A stretch of 64,000 nucleotides of DNA, taken from assembly GCF_024055895.1 (NCBI RefSeq), contig NZ_JAMXLE010000001.1, positions 2,224,698-2,288,697 of the forward strand. The letters run 5' to 3'. A model generated the notes under the pieces. The model searched no databases and was not told where the DNA came from. It saw only the letters and a list, made by a program, of their open reading frames with translations. Source of the stretch: Rhizobium sp. L1K21 (GTDB taxonomy: Bacteria; Pseudomonadota; Alphaproteobacteria; Rhizobiales; Rhizobiaceae). Made by a program: the position numbers and the translations under genes. Positions 15,780 to 24,253 of this stretch are shown one piece after another. Positions within the stretch are counted from its first letter, which is position 1; each line of letters begins with the position of its first letter.

Positions 15780-16121
15780 CTAAGCCGTTGGCTCTGTTTG
15801 CTGAACCAATGCTTGAGTTGTCAGCCTTTGCCGCACGGCATCCTTATGCTGATTGACCATTCCCGGAATGAGAAAAGCGTCAATCAACACCCAAAGGCCT
15901 ACGACGAAGAGAAATACCAATCCAACTCCGAGCGCTATTGTGAGCCAACCAAGTATCATCAAGATGAGAATCGCTGTACCGCTTCCTGTACGGCCCAAGT
16001 AAAACCTGTGCACGCCCAGACCGCCCAAAAACAGCCAAATCACATAGGCTGCGCCAACAGATTTAGCTTCGTTTGTTACCCTTTGCTCGATGAGCATCTG
16101 CTCTTGAACCGACAGCCCCAT
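15780..16121 (-). CDS. TM2 domain membrane protein
   Basis: 113 residues from the ATG at 16121, preceded by AAGGGGGC. After a polar N-terminus (about 30 residues) a TM2 domain follows: VIWLFLGGLGVHRFYLGRTG, then the second hydrophobic segment ILILMILGWLTIALGVGLVFLF and a third ending in LIDAFLIP. TM2 proteins are small inner-membrane proteins of largely unknown function. Its placement between the large terminase and the endolysin makes an accessory role possible, but a passenger gene is equally likely. Confidence 0.85.
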   Translation of the reverse strand: MGLSVQEQMLIEQRVTNEAKSVGAAYVIWLFLGGLGVHRFYLGRTGSGTAILILMILGWLTIALGVGLVFLFVVGLWVLIDAFLIPGMVNQHKDAVRQRLTTQALVQQTEPTA

Positions 16122-16214
16122 TTTTGCCCCCTTAAAATTGCCCCAAGAGTAATATGCAGCTTTTGCTCGCACTTTCAACTTACGCTCTATACGGCAACCT
16201 CTATTTCAACAAAC

Positions 16215-17729
16215 TCAGAGTCCCCGCACGCGCGGTTCGCCGACACCGTCCAGCATCAGTGCGGTCAGCGCCCAGACGAGTGCGTCCATCCGGTCCGGCG
16301 AGCCGCCGCCCGACAGTCCATCGGGGCCGAAGTCGCACATCTGGTCTTCCAGCGCGGTAAAGCGGCCCGCATGGGCGACCTTGCCCTGTTCATAAAGGGC
16401 GGCCACCGGTTCAGCACGGGTAAACTTGCCGCGGCTTGCGCGCACCTCGGTGATCGGCAGGTTGACGTCCACGCTGCGCAGCATGGCTGTCACCATGTCG
16501 CCGCCCTGGTTGATTTCGGCCACCACCCGGTCGGCTTCAAAGCGCCGGTATGCAGCCACCACCGCGCGCGCCCATTCCGCCGGCGATGGCGAGGTCACCG
16601 AACAATCGGCGAGAACCACCGCCCTTCCGTCGCCGGCAAGGCCCGCCGCCACGATCCCGCAGCAGCTTGCCTTGCCCGCACCTGCGGGCGGGTCGACACC
16701 GATCACGATGCGCCGCATCGGGCCGGTTGCGACAAGCGTCGTCACCGCAATGGCGTCACGCCGCCAGAGCGCATCTTCGCGATCCTCAATCAGTTCGCCG
16801 TCCAGTTCCTGCCGCCCAAGTCTTGAGCCCCCATAGCGCTCCTGCATCGCAGCCATGAAGCCCGGTGAGAGATGGGCGGCATTCTCGTGCGTTGATATCC
16901 GCCGCACCGCCGTTGCCTTGTCCGCCATCAGCCGTCTCAACAGCGGCACGGCGCGCGGTGTCGTGGTAATCAGCTGTTGCGGCTTGTCACCCAGCCGAAG
17001 CCCGAATTGCAGCATGTCATAGGTTTCTTCGGCATATTTCCATTTCGCCAGTTCATCGCACCAGGCATAGTGAAATTGCGGGCCGCGCAGGCTTTCAGGA
17101 TCTTCAGATGAGAAAATCTGCGCCACCGCGCCATTCGGCCAGACCAGCCTGCGGCGCGAAATTTCCAGTTGCGGACGATAGCGCCTGGCCACCCGCATGA
17201 TCCCGGACACCCCGTCGATCATCACTTCGCGGGCATCCCCCAGCGTTTCGGCCACAAGGGCAATGCGAAGCGCGCCTGCGTCCTGACGGCTTGCCAGCGC
17301 ATGCACCCATTCGGCACCGGCGCGTGTCTTGCCGCTGCCGCGTCCGCCCATCAGCAGCCAGTTGCGCCATTCGCCTTCCGGCGGCATCTGCGCATGGCGC
17401 AATTGGAAGCGCCAGTGGTGGCCCACCGCGTTGAACAGATCATAGTGCATCGTGCGATCGAGCACCGTCACCTGCCGCGTGAGCGCTGGCGCGGCGACCT
17501 TCGCAGCAGCAGCCACCTCTCGCCTGCCTTCCATGTATGTCGCAAGCTTCTCGCTCTCGCTGATCCCGTCCCGCATCACTTGCAGTTTCACCCGCAACTC
17601 CCTCATCGCCGTTTCATGCGCGTCATGAATGCGGAAGGCCTTGAGCCATTCCGGGATTGCATAAAGCGGCTCATCCGCCGGGGTCGGGCATTTCTCCAGA
17701 GCCTGGCGCATCGTCTGCGCCATTCCCAT
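16215..17729 (-). CDS. GTA large terminase (gp2, TerL)
   Basis: About 504 residues if the ATG at 17729 is used; the frame is open upstream only as a shadow of the small terminase gene. The ATPase has a Walker A LLMGGRGSGKTRAGAEW and a Walker B-like HYAWCDELAKW. The nuclease domain shows IGVDPPAG, VVAEINQGGDMV and a C-terminal RMDALVWALTAL acidic residue. In GTAs this motor packages random host DNA by headful. The overlap with the small terminase is about 58 bp. The ATGs at 17723 and 17711 are alternative starts, and none has a strong ribosome-binding site. Confidence 0.93.
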   Translation of the reverse strand: MGMAQTMRQALEKCPTPADEPLYAIPEWLKAFRIHDAHETAMRELRVKLQVMRDGISESEKLATYMEGRREVAAAAKVAAPALTRQVTVLDRTMHYDLFNAVGHHWRFQLRHAQMPPEGEWRNWLLMGGRGSGKTRAGAEWVHALASRQDAGALRIALVAETLGDAREVMIDGVSGIMRVARRYRPQLEISRRRLVWPNGAVAQIFSSEDPESLRGPQFHYAWCDELAKWKYAEETYDMLQFGLRLGDKPQQLITTTPRAVPLLRRLMADKATAVRRISTHENAAHLSPGFMAAMQERYGGSRLGRQELDGELIEDREDALWRRDAIAVTTLVATGPMRRIVIGVDPPAGAGKASCCGIVAAGLAGDGRAVVLADCSVTSPSPAEWARAVVAAYRRFEADRVVAEINQGGDMVTAMLRSVDVNLPITEVRASRGKFTRAEPVAALYEQGKVAHAGRFTALEDQMCDFGPDGLSGGGSPDRMDALVWALTALMLDGVGEPRVRGL

Positions 17730-18204
17730 CAGCGTAACGGCGGGCCAGTTCGCGCGCCCGCTCCTCGATAAGACCAGCAAAGACGTCGCACATGGCGTCG
17801 ATTTCGGCATCGGTAACGGCGTCGTCTGCGGCGCTGGCACGGGCATCGGCCATGCTCCTTTGCAAATTGTCCACCTTTTCGAGCGTGCGCACGATTTGGC
17901 TGATCGCCTCGCTTGCAGCCTTGATATCGGCCTTGGCAAGCTTGGCTGTCGCCTCGTCGCAGCCGGCCTCATCCAGCGTCTTTTCCGCCGCAAGCCGCAA
18001 CCGTTTGAATGTTGCAAACTGCGCCTTCAGCTCAGCCGTCAAATCATTGAGCACACAGCGAAGGTCTTCACCGCTGGCCGCCGCCTCCGCCGACTTGATC
18101 TCGAGCAGAACATCCCGGTCCACCAGCGCCCTGGAAGCCGGACGACCATCTGCGCCCCACGGCATAAAGAGCGCCAGCTCGGCATCTGTTTCATGCGCAT
18201 CCAT
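17671..18204 (-). CDS. Probable GTA small terminase subunit (gp1-like)
   Basis: 177 residues from the ATG at 18204 (GGGAG upstream). It is a charged, largely helical protein with heptad-like stretches (LTAELKAQFATFKRLRLAAEKTL, AISQIVRTLEKVDNLQRSM) and a C-terminal IEERARELARRY helix followed by an acidic tail. It lies immediately before and overlaps the large terminase, the position of RcGTA gp1, which was identified as the small terminase. Sequence similarity in this family is low, so the assignment rests on position, size and coiled-coil character. Confidence 0.7.
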   Translation of the reverse strand: MDAHETDAELALFMPWGADGRPASRALVDRDVLLEIKSAEAAASGEDLRCVLNDLTAELKAQFATFKRLRLAAEKTLDEAGCDEATAKLAKADIKAASEAISQIVRTLEKVDNLQRSMADARASAADDAVTDAEIDAMCDVFAGLIEERARELARRYADGNGADDAPGSGEMPDPGG

Positions 18205-18453
18205 CGGCAAACTCCCATGGCAAAACGGGCGCTTTTCCCGCATCGAAACAGATGCCGGAGAAGACGCCTTCATGTATTGGACAGTAAATCAGCTTTGTTC
18301 CTGGTTTTGATATTCGGCAGTGCGCCAACAAAAACCATCAGAATGAACCCGCGAAATTTAGCGATGCCCTCACTTAAATTGCGGATGTTCTATTAGGATA
18401 TCGCAAAGACCTTGCCGCTAGTGTGCGCCCACGTTCATACGGAGGCGCAGCTC

Positions 18454-18654
18454 ATGCGCGACATCGACAAGGCCCTCTTAAGCCTACCGGTCCTTGCGGT
18501 CGCGGTGTTCGTTCTGCTTGCCGCCAATGCCGACCCCGAATGGGTGTCCACCATGTTCACCGGCAAACAGACCCTGCGCAGCGAGCTTGACCGCGACAAC
18601 AAGGTCTTCAATATCGCACCCAGCCAGGTCCGGCGTCAGTTTCCCGAGCGGTAA
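18454..18654 (+). CDS. Small hypothetical protein with an N-terminal hydrophobic segment
   Basis: 66 residues from the ATG at 18454, with GGAGG ten bases upstream. Residues 5-22 (DKALLSLPVLAVAVFVLLAA) form a hydrophobic segment that could be a membrane anchor or an uncleaved signal; the rest is polar and charged (LRSELDRDNKVFNIAPSQV). It is divergent from the GTA cluster, so the 250 bp between them should hold both promoters. I do not recognise a family. Confidence 0.6.
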   Translation: MRDIDKALLSLPVLAVAVFVLLAANADPEWVSTMFTGKQTLRSELDRDNKVFNIAPSQVRRQFPER

Positions 18655-18778
18655 AGCCCTTTAAACAACCAAAGCCTGCAAAGGCGTTGCCCGCAAACCA
18701 ACGCGGCCACACCCGCAGGCAAAAAATCGCCGTGCGCCATTCGGCGGCTCGTGGTGGACACAGGCTCAGACGCAAAAA

Positions 18779-18833
18779 ACGGGCAGTCGGATAGGATAAT
18801 AATCCTTTTACATCCGCAACTGCCCGTCTTTTT
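18779..18833. terminator. Long bidirectional terminator-like hairpin
   Basis: Arms ACGGGCAGT (18779-18787) and ACTGCCCGT (18819-18827) continue inward through CGGAT/ATCCG and GGAT/ATCC pairs. A T run follows on both strands (TTTTT at 18829-18833; A run at 18774-18779). It lies between two convergent genes. The remainder of the 18655-19039 gap shows no other gene. Confidence 0.75.
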
Positions 18834-19039
18834 GCTTTGCGCAAGCCGGTCAAACCCCACGCCGCAATCCTCCAAAGAAGACCGACGCAGCAAGGCTCCG
18901 GAAGGGAAAGCGGGGTTTCCCTATTGTGCAGCCGCAACTCTGCGACTGTGCCTAAACCCTACCAAACAACCGTCACGCCGTCAAGGTATATTTTCCTATA
19001 AAATGAATTTTTCTCGCTGCGCGTTCATCAGCGTCCCCC

Positions 19040-19405
19040 TCACCCCGCCTTCTCCGGCGCATGCAAAAGGGAAAACTGTTCGAAAGCCGTCACGGCGTCG
19101 GCGGCGTACATCAGGGAGGGGCCGCCGCCCATATAGATTGTCATTCCAAGCACTTCGTTGAATTCGTCCCAGGTGCAGCCAAGCTTCACCAGCGCCTCGA
19201 CATGAAAGCCGATGCAGCCATCGCAGCGCGTGGCGATGGCAATCGCGGTGGCGATCATTTCCTTGGTCTTGGTGGTCAGCGCACCGTCCTTGCAGGCGCC
19301 GTGTGCAAGCTGCGAAAAGCCCCCCATTGTGTCGGGAATGGATCTGCGCAGCTTGCGCGCATTGGCCGAAATGCTGCGGGTGATGTCCGGGTAGCTCTTG
19401 TTCAC
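19040..19405 (-). CDS. Carboxymuconolactone decarboxylase / AhpD-like protein
   Basis: 121 residues with a GTG start at 19405 supported by AGGAGACCACC. CMD/AhpD family core: GALTTKTKEMIATAIAIATRCDGCIGFHVEAL with a redox-active CxxC (CDGC) and the following His. Such proteins usually act as alkylhydroperoxidase-like thiol enzymes. C-terminal residues form the second helix pair (GMTIYMGGGPSLMYAADAV). It appears monocistronic; a LysE exporter lies upstream on the same strand about 88 bp away. Confidence 0.92.
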   Translation of the reverse strand: MNKSYPDITRSISANARKLRRSIPDTMGGFSQLAHGACKDGALTTKTKEMIATAIAIATRCDGCIGFHVEALVKLGCTWDEFNEVLGMTIYMGGGPSLMYAADAVTAFEQFSLLHAPEKAG

Positions 19406-19493
19406 GGTGGTCTCCTGAAAGAATACATATTATTCTCAATATCTTTATCTTTCTGGCCGAAAACCTTGCGTCAGATCAATCATTTCCTGTGTT

Positions 19494-20111
19494 TCAGCGC
19501 GCCGTCGAAATGGCAAACCACAGTGCCACGCCCGCCAGCAGAACCGACATCACCCGCCGCACAATCCTTGCCCTTGATGGCACGGAGAGAACCGGCTGCA
19601 AGGTGCCTGTAGCAATCACCAGGGCCAGGTGAACACCCGTTGCAATGGCCACATAAACTGCCGTGAGCACCCATGTCTGATGCATTGGATCGCCTTTGGG
19701 ATCGATAAAGGCGGGCAGGACGGAAATATAGAAAATATAAGCCTTGGGGTTGAGGAGGTTTGCCATCAGCCCGCGCCAGAAATTGCGCGCGCTTTGGCCA
19801 ACGCCATCACCGGTCGGCTCGCGCCAGCCATCATAGGCGAGATAAAGCAGAAACCCGATGCCTGCCCAGCGCAGCACCTCATAGGCAAGGTCTGAGGCCT
19901 GTATCAGTTCGCCAACGCCAAAGGCAGCGACTGCGCCACCGAGTGCGAGCCCCAGACCAATACCTGCCACTGCCTTCAACCCTGCCAGCCGCCCCTCGCT
20001 TGCCGCCAGCATGGCAAGCCAGCTCATGTTCGGGCCGGGCGTCAGCTCAATCAGCAGGCTTGCCAGCGCAAAGGCGGCTATGTTGGAGGATAAAAGGCTG
20101 GTGATATCCAT
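19494..20111 (-). CDS. LysE/RhtB family amino-acid exporter
   Basis: 205 residues. It is an inner-membrane protein with the family signature LIELTPGPNMSWLAMLAASEGRLAGLKAVAGI near the N-terminus, the FLLYLAYDGWR segment and NLLNPKAYIFYISVLPAF in the middle. About six hydrophobic segments are visible, as expected. LysE/RhtB proteins export amino acids or related metabolites; the substrate cannot be read from the sequence. The ATG is 20 bp after the stop of the upstream cysteine-cluster gene, so the two may be cotranscribed. Confidence 0.93.
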   Translation of the reverse strand: MDITSLLSSNIAAFALASLLIELTPGPNMSWLAMLAASEGRLAGLKAVAGIGLGLALGGAVAAFGVGELIQASDLAYEVLRWAGIGFLLYLAYDGWREPTGDGVGQSARNFWRGLMANLLNPKAYIFYISVLPAFIDPKGDPMHQTWVLTAVYVAIATGVHLALVIATGTLQPVLSVPSRARIVRRVMSVLLAGVALWFAISTAR

Positions 20112-20131
20112 GGAGCGCCCGAGTCTCAGAG

Positions 20132-20617
20132 CTAAGGCTGACGTTTCGTCGGCCAGTCGACAATGTAGTCTTCGTAATCGTCGAGCTCCACAGCCTCTTC
20201 GTTCACCGTCATGCCGCGTGCGGAAATGCCCGCTTCATGCACGGTGTCGGGTGAACCGGACACGAGCGGATGCCACCAGTAGAGGTCTTCCCCGTCGCGC
20301 ACCAGCCGATAGGCGCAGGTCGGCGGCAACCAGCTGATTTCGTTGACCTGTTCCACAGTCAGCTGGATACAGTCGGGAACGGTCTTCTGGCGGTTTTCGT
20401 AGTCAATGCAGCGACAGGTCTCGCCGTCCAGCAACCGACAGCGGATCGCCGTCCAGGCAATCTCGCCGGTTTCCCAGTCTTCCAGCTTGTTCAGACAGCA
20501 AAGCCCGCAGCCATCGCAGAGGCTTTCCCACTCCGCGTTGCTCATTTCGGCAAGACTTTTGGTCCTCCAGAAAGGCGCGTCCGTCACGTTCAATGTCCTT
20601 GCAACCGATTGCGGCAT
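20132..20617 (-). CDS. YcgN/UPF0260-like cysteine cluster protein
   Basis: 161 residues. Cysteine-rich clusters are seen at [42 protein letters not shown] and PPTCAYRL, with the WWHPLVSG segment, all characteristic of the YcgN family (UPF0260, CxxCxxCC zinc/iron cluster). Function is unknown. The start at 20617 has no strong ribosome-binding site. A foldback element begins only about 17 bp upstream of this ATG, so the native promoter has probably been displaced or supplied by the element. Confidence 0.92.
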   Translation of the reverse strand: MPQSVARTLNVTDAPFWRTKSLAEMSNAEWESLCDGCGLCCLNKLEDWETGEIAWTAIRCRLLDGETCRCIDYENRQKTVPDCIQLTVEQVNEISWLPPTCAYRLVRDGEDLYWWHPLVSGSPDTVHEAGISARGMTVNEEAVELDDYEDYIVDWPTKRQP

Positions 20618-20634
20618 TCACCAAAACCGCATAA

Positions 20635-20982
20635 TACCAATGACCGATCATTAGAGCCCATATGACCGGAGCGATTTTGTCTTTCGGCTAGGAGAAAACC
20701 GCAGGCGTAGCCATAGCTACGGCGAGGATTTTCGACAACGTCCGAAAGTCAAAAGCGCCCGGCCCATGGCCACGCCGCGTCACAAGGTGACGCGAAAGCT
20801 GTGGCCACTGCTTTATCTGTTTGCAGATTTGCAAAGCAAATCTGCGGCAGGGTGAGGCTGGAAAAGGCCACCGCGGGCGTCAAAATCCTCGACCGATGCT
20901 CAGGCATCGCTCTGCGGTATTTTCCTACTCGGTTGGCCGTTCCAGCTCTCATCATATGGGTTCTAATGATCGGTCATTGGTA
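20635..20982. mobile_element. Foldback MITE-like element with about 31-bp terminal inverted repeats
   Basis: The left end (20635-20665, TACCAATGACCGATCATTAG...) matches the reverse complement of the right end (20952-20982) with one difference in about 31 bp. The interior is also an imperfect palindrome: an AGGAGAAAACCGCAGGCG...CGAGGATTTT block on the left pairs with a related block on the right, and a central GCAGATTTGC/GCAAATCTGC hairpin lies at about 20823-20845. There is no transposase frame. It sits in the divergent promoter region between the YcgN-like gene and the penicillin-binding protein gene. Confidence 0.8.
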
Positions 20983-21065
20983 TAAACACCTCGCGCTAGC
21001 CCGTCCACCGTAGCGCGTCAAGCAAAAGCTCATTATGATGGCCAGCGCCTCAACAGGACAAATCG

Positions 21066-23267
21066 ATGTCTGACGAACCGGAAAAACAGAAAAAACCGAG
21101 CCTTGGGCGGCGCATCGCCTTCTTTTTCCTGCGCATCGATTCGTGGATCGATTCGTCCATCTGGAATGCCGGTTTCCGCTTTTCCGAAATCTGGGAAGAC
21201 ATCACCATCTTCTTCCGCCGTTTCCGCGCGCGCGGCATTTACAAGGCCTTTTTCGAGCTGTCCGGCGAGGCGATGAACATCGGCACGGCGGGCTTCATCC
21301 TGCTTCTGGCATTGGCCCTGCCCGCCTTCGAAATCACCAAACAGGACTGGCGTTCCAAGGATGATTTTGCCGTCACGCTGCTTGATCGTTACGGCAATCC
21401 GCTTGGCCATCGCGGCGTCATCCACGAAGGGTCAGTGCCCATCGACCAGCTGCCCGATCATGTCATCAAGGCGGTTCTGGCGACCGAAGACCGTCGCTTT
21501 TTCGATCATTACGGCATCGACTTTCTGGGCCTCGTTCGCGCCTTGAGTGAAAATGCGCGTGCCGGCGGTGTCGTTCAGGGCGGCTCCACCATCACGCAGC
21601 AGCTTGCCAAGAACCTCTTCCTGTCCAACGAACGCTCGCTTCAGCGCAAGATCAAGGAAGCGTTCCTGTCGCTCTGGCTGGAAACGCATTACTCGAAGAA
21701 AGAAATCCTTAGCCTCTATCTCGACCGCGCCTATATGGGCGGCGGCACGTTTGGGGCGGCAGCTGCCGCGCAGTTCTATTTCGGCAAGGACCTGACCGAG
21801 GTCAATCTTGCTGAAGCGGCCATGCTCGCCGGTCTCTTCAAGGCACCGGCCAAATACGCCCCGCATGTCAATCTGCCGGCCGCCCGCGCCCGCGCCAATG
21901 AAGTGCTGACAAACCTTGTCCAGTCCGGCCTCATGACCGAAGGCCAGGTCATTGCTGCGCGCCGCAACCCGGCAACCCCCATTGACCGCGCCAGCCAGCA
22001 GTCGCCCGACTTCTTCCTTGATTGGGCCTATGACGAGGCCAAGCGTATCGGCACCAAGCTCGGCGTGCGCCGCATGATCGTGCGCACCACGCTTGATCCC
22101 GGCCTGCAGACGGCAGCCGAAACAGCCGTTGAATCCACACTTCGCCAATATAGCGAGAGCCTGCATGTCGGCCAGGGCGCACTGGTGATGATTGAAAACG
22201 GTGGTGCCGTGCGCGCCATGGTTGGCGGGCGCGATTATGGCGAGAGCCAGTTCAACCGCGCCACGAGTGCGCTGCGCCAGCCGGGATCGTCGTTCAAGGT
22301 CTATACCTATTCTGTTGCCATGGAAAACGGTTTCACGCCCGAATCCACCGTGCTGGATGGCCCCATTTCCTGGCGTGGCTGGTCGCCGCAGAATTACGGC
22401 CGCTCCTTCCATGGACGCGTCACGCTGCAGAGCGCGCTTGCCCATTCCTACAACACCGTGCCGGTCCGCCTTGCCAAAGATTTTCTCGGCATCGATCCGA
22501 TTGTCGACATGGCCAAGGCCATGGGCGTCGAAACACCGATCCGCCACGACAAGACCATTCCGCTCGGCACCTCGGAAGTCACCGTGCTTGATCAGGCAAC
22601 CGCTTATGCCGTCTTCCCCGCCGGGGGCTTCCAGTCGCGCCGTCACGGCATTTCGCTGATCACCGATTATGACGGCAACGTGGTCTACGATTTCAATCGT
22701 GACGAGCCACCGGCAAAGCGTGTCCTGTCCGAGCAGGCCATGTCGTCGATGAACAGGATCCTCGTCACCATTCCCGTCAGCGGCACCGCGCGGCGCGCAG
22801 CCCTTGAAAACGGTATCGTGACCGGCGGCAAGACCGGCACCACACAGGCCTATCGTGACGCCTGGTTCTGCGGGTTTACCGGCAACTACACGACCGCCGT
22901 CTGGTTCGGCAACGACGATTACACCTCCACGGGCCGTGTCACCGGCGGCTCCCTGCCCGCCATGACCTTCAAGAAGCTGATGGATTACGCCCATCAGGGC
23001 ATCGAGCTGAAGCCCATTCCGGGCATCGAAAATCCACTGCCGAACGGAACCCACCCGCAGATCGCGGAAAACGGTGCCAAGTCAGGCGATGAGGGCACCA
23101 TGGCGATCGAGCGGCCCCGTTCGCTTTCAACAGCCTCCACGCGCCTTATCCGCGAGATCGGCAATGTGCTGCGCAAGGCCGATCCGCTCAACAACCAGGT
23201 TTCAGACCTTCGGCTGGACTATAAAGGCAACCCCGTCAGCAGCACCGGCAACGTCGCCAGCAACTGA
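21066..23267 (+). CDS. Class A penicillin-binding protein (PBP1A-type glycosyltransferase/transpeptidase)
   Basis: 733 residues. It is a bifunctional peptidoglycan synthase with a cytoplasmic N-terminus, a membrane anchor at about residues 72-89 and periplasmic domains. The GT51 domain has Glu141 in LATEDRRFFDHYG and QGGSTITQQLAKN (171-183). The transpeptidase domain has SxxK (Ser408-Lys411), SxN (Ser461-Asn463) and KTG (589-591). Length and domain order are normal for the family. Gene and promoter are separated from the divergent YcgN-like gene by the foldback element. The N-terminal charged extension of about 70 residues is longer than in E. coli PBP1A. Confidence 0.95.
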   Translation: MSDEPEKQKKPSLGRRIAFFFLRIDSWIDSSIWNAGFRFSEIWEDITIFFRRFRARGIYKAFFELSGEAMNIGTAGFILLLALALPAFEITKQDWRSKDDFAVTLLDRYGNPLGHRGVIHEGSVPIDQLPDHVIKAVLATEDRRFFDHYGIDFLGLVRALSENARAGGVVQGGSTITQQLAKNLFLSNERSLQRKIKEAFLSLWLETHYSKKEILSLYLDRAYMGGGTFGAAAAAQFYFGKDLTEVNLAEAAMLAGLFKAPAKYAPHVNLPAARARANEVLTNLVQSGLMTEGQVIAARRNPATPIDRASQQSPDFFLDWAYDEAKRIGTKLGVRRMIVRTTLDPGLQTAAETAVESTLRQYSESLHVGQGALVMIENGGAVRAMVGGRDYGESQFNRATSALRQPGSSFKVYTYSVAMENGFTPESTVLDGPISWRGWSPQNYGRSFHGRVTLQSALAHSYNTVPVRLAKDFLGIDPIVDMAKAMGVETPIRHDKTIPLGTSEVTVLDQATAYAVFPAGGFQSRRHGISLITDYDGNVVYDFNRDEPPAKRVLSEQAMSSMNRILVTIPVSGTARRAALENGIVTGGKTGTTQAYRDAWFCGFTGNYTTAVWFGNDDYTSTGRVTGGSLPAMTFKKLMDYAHQGIELKPIPGIENPLPNGTHPQIAENGAKSGDEGTMAIERPRSLSTASTRLIREIGNVLRKADPLNNQVSDLRLDYKGNPVSSTGNVASN

Positions 23268-23359
23268 ATTTCTGCCAAGGCACGGGCGCACCGCGCGCAG
23301 TTGCAGTGGAACAATCCGCCGCCTTCCCGGTTTTGAGATACAAAGGAAGGAGTTTGATT

Positions 23360-23434
23360 ATGAACGCTATTATCTATCTCGTTGGGCTGATCGTGGTCAT
23401 CGGTTTTGTGCTCTCCCTTTTGGGCCTTGCCTGA
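23360..23434 (+). CDS. 24-residue hydrophobic membrane peptide
   Basis: The ATG at 23360 is preceded by AAGGAAGGAG seven bases upstream, a strong ribosome-binding site. The peptide begins MNAIIYLVGLIVVIGFVLSL and ends LGLA, a single transmembrane helix. Peptides starting MNAIIYLVGL occur in many rhizobial genomes, which supports it as real. A strong terminator follows 42 bases after the stop. The function is unknown; small single-helix proteins often regulate membrane enzymes. Confidence 0.75.
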   Translation: MNAIIYLVGLIVVIGFVLSLLGLA

Positions 23435-23475
23435 ACCGGAAGACCTCAGAAGCGGGTGAATATGAAATGCCGCAT

Positions 23476-23512
23476 AGAAAAGGCCGATCTGCAAAAACAG
23501 ACCGGCCTTTTC
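23476..23512 (+). terminator. Intrinsic terminator after the 24-residue peptide gene
   Basis: Arms AGAAAAGGCCG and CGGCCTTTTCT with an inner TCTG/CAGA pair close a CAAAAA loop; the T run lies within the right arm. Strong in both orientations. Confidence 0.85.
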
Positions 23513-23665
23513 TGATTCCCGTCAGATGTGCAGCTTCGGATAGGTCAACTTGTTAGACAGAATGATGACACTGGCTGCTGTCGGAACATCATTAAATGCT
23601 TGAACTTGGGGGCGTGTTCATGTCCAAGCTTGGCGTGAATCATTCCTTGGTTTAAGCATTCAGCC

Positions 23666-24253
23666 ATGTTCAGGGTTCCGTTTCTCGTTCTGTTGACATT
23701 GGCCATCGCCTTCGGCGGCGGTATTTATGCGACCCAATACGCCATCCGTTACTCCACGGGGTTTGGCGCAATCTCTGTTGGTGCGTGGCAGGCCTTTCCC
23801 AAAGCCCAGACCTCGGACGCTGACCCTTATGCCCGCAACCACCGTGCCAAGGCCGGTCAGTTGCTTCTCGGCAGTGCCGAGGGGCTCGCCTTTTCAGCGC
23901 TGACCGACAGCGAAGGCAATCGCTTCGATCCGGCTTGTAACTACGTCGTGTCGGGCGCAATACCAACCGCCCGTTTCTGGGTGCTGACGGCTGCCGATGG
24001 CGACAACAAGCCTCTCAGCGCAGGCGCGGGTCTGCCATCTGCCTACAGTTCCTGGACAGCACTTTATAACAAGGATGGCTCGCTCTCCTTTACCGTTTCG
24101 TCGAGGGCCCAGCCGGACAATTGGCTGGCCGTGCCGGCAGATAGGCGCTTCAAGCTGATCCTGACGCTCTTCGACACACCGGCTGCCGGCAATTCGGGCC
24201 TGATCGACCTTTCCATGCCGACCATTGAAAAGGCGGGGTGCAGCGATGCGTAG
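23666..24253 (+). CDS. DUF1214 domain protein
   Basis: 195 residues. An N-terminal membrane anchor (FRVPFLVLLTLAIAFGGGIYA) is followed by a periplasmic DUF1214 domain: DPYARNHRAKAGQLLLG, ALTDSEGNRFDPACNYVVSG, WLAVPADRRFKLILTLFDT. DUF1214 usually pairs with DUF1254, and here the next gene encodes that partner with an 8-bp overlap. The ATG at 23666 is preceded only by weak ribosome-binding sequence. Function is unknown; the family often lies near envelope genes. Confidence 0.88.
   Translation: MFRVPFLVLLTLAIAFGGGIYATQYAIRYSTGFGAISVGAWQAFPKAQTSDADPYARNHRAKAGQLLLGSAEGLAFSALTDSEGNRFDPACNYVVSGAIPTARFWVLTAADGDNKPLSAGAGLPSAYSSWTALYNKDGSLSFTVSSRAQPDNWLAVPADRRFKLILTLFDTPAAGNSGLIDLSMPTIEKAGCSDA

Noticed and set aside
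1-18204. Active prophage
   Set aside because: No integrase, repressor, replication or attachment sites are visible, and the core gene set and order match GTAs, which package random host DNA.
18608-18937. Minus-strand frames over the terminator hairpin
   Set aside because: They run through the structured region, lack a ribosome-binding site and match no family.
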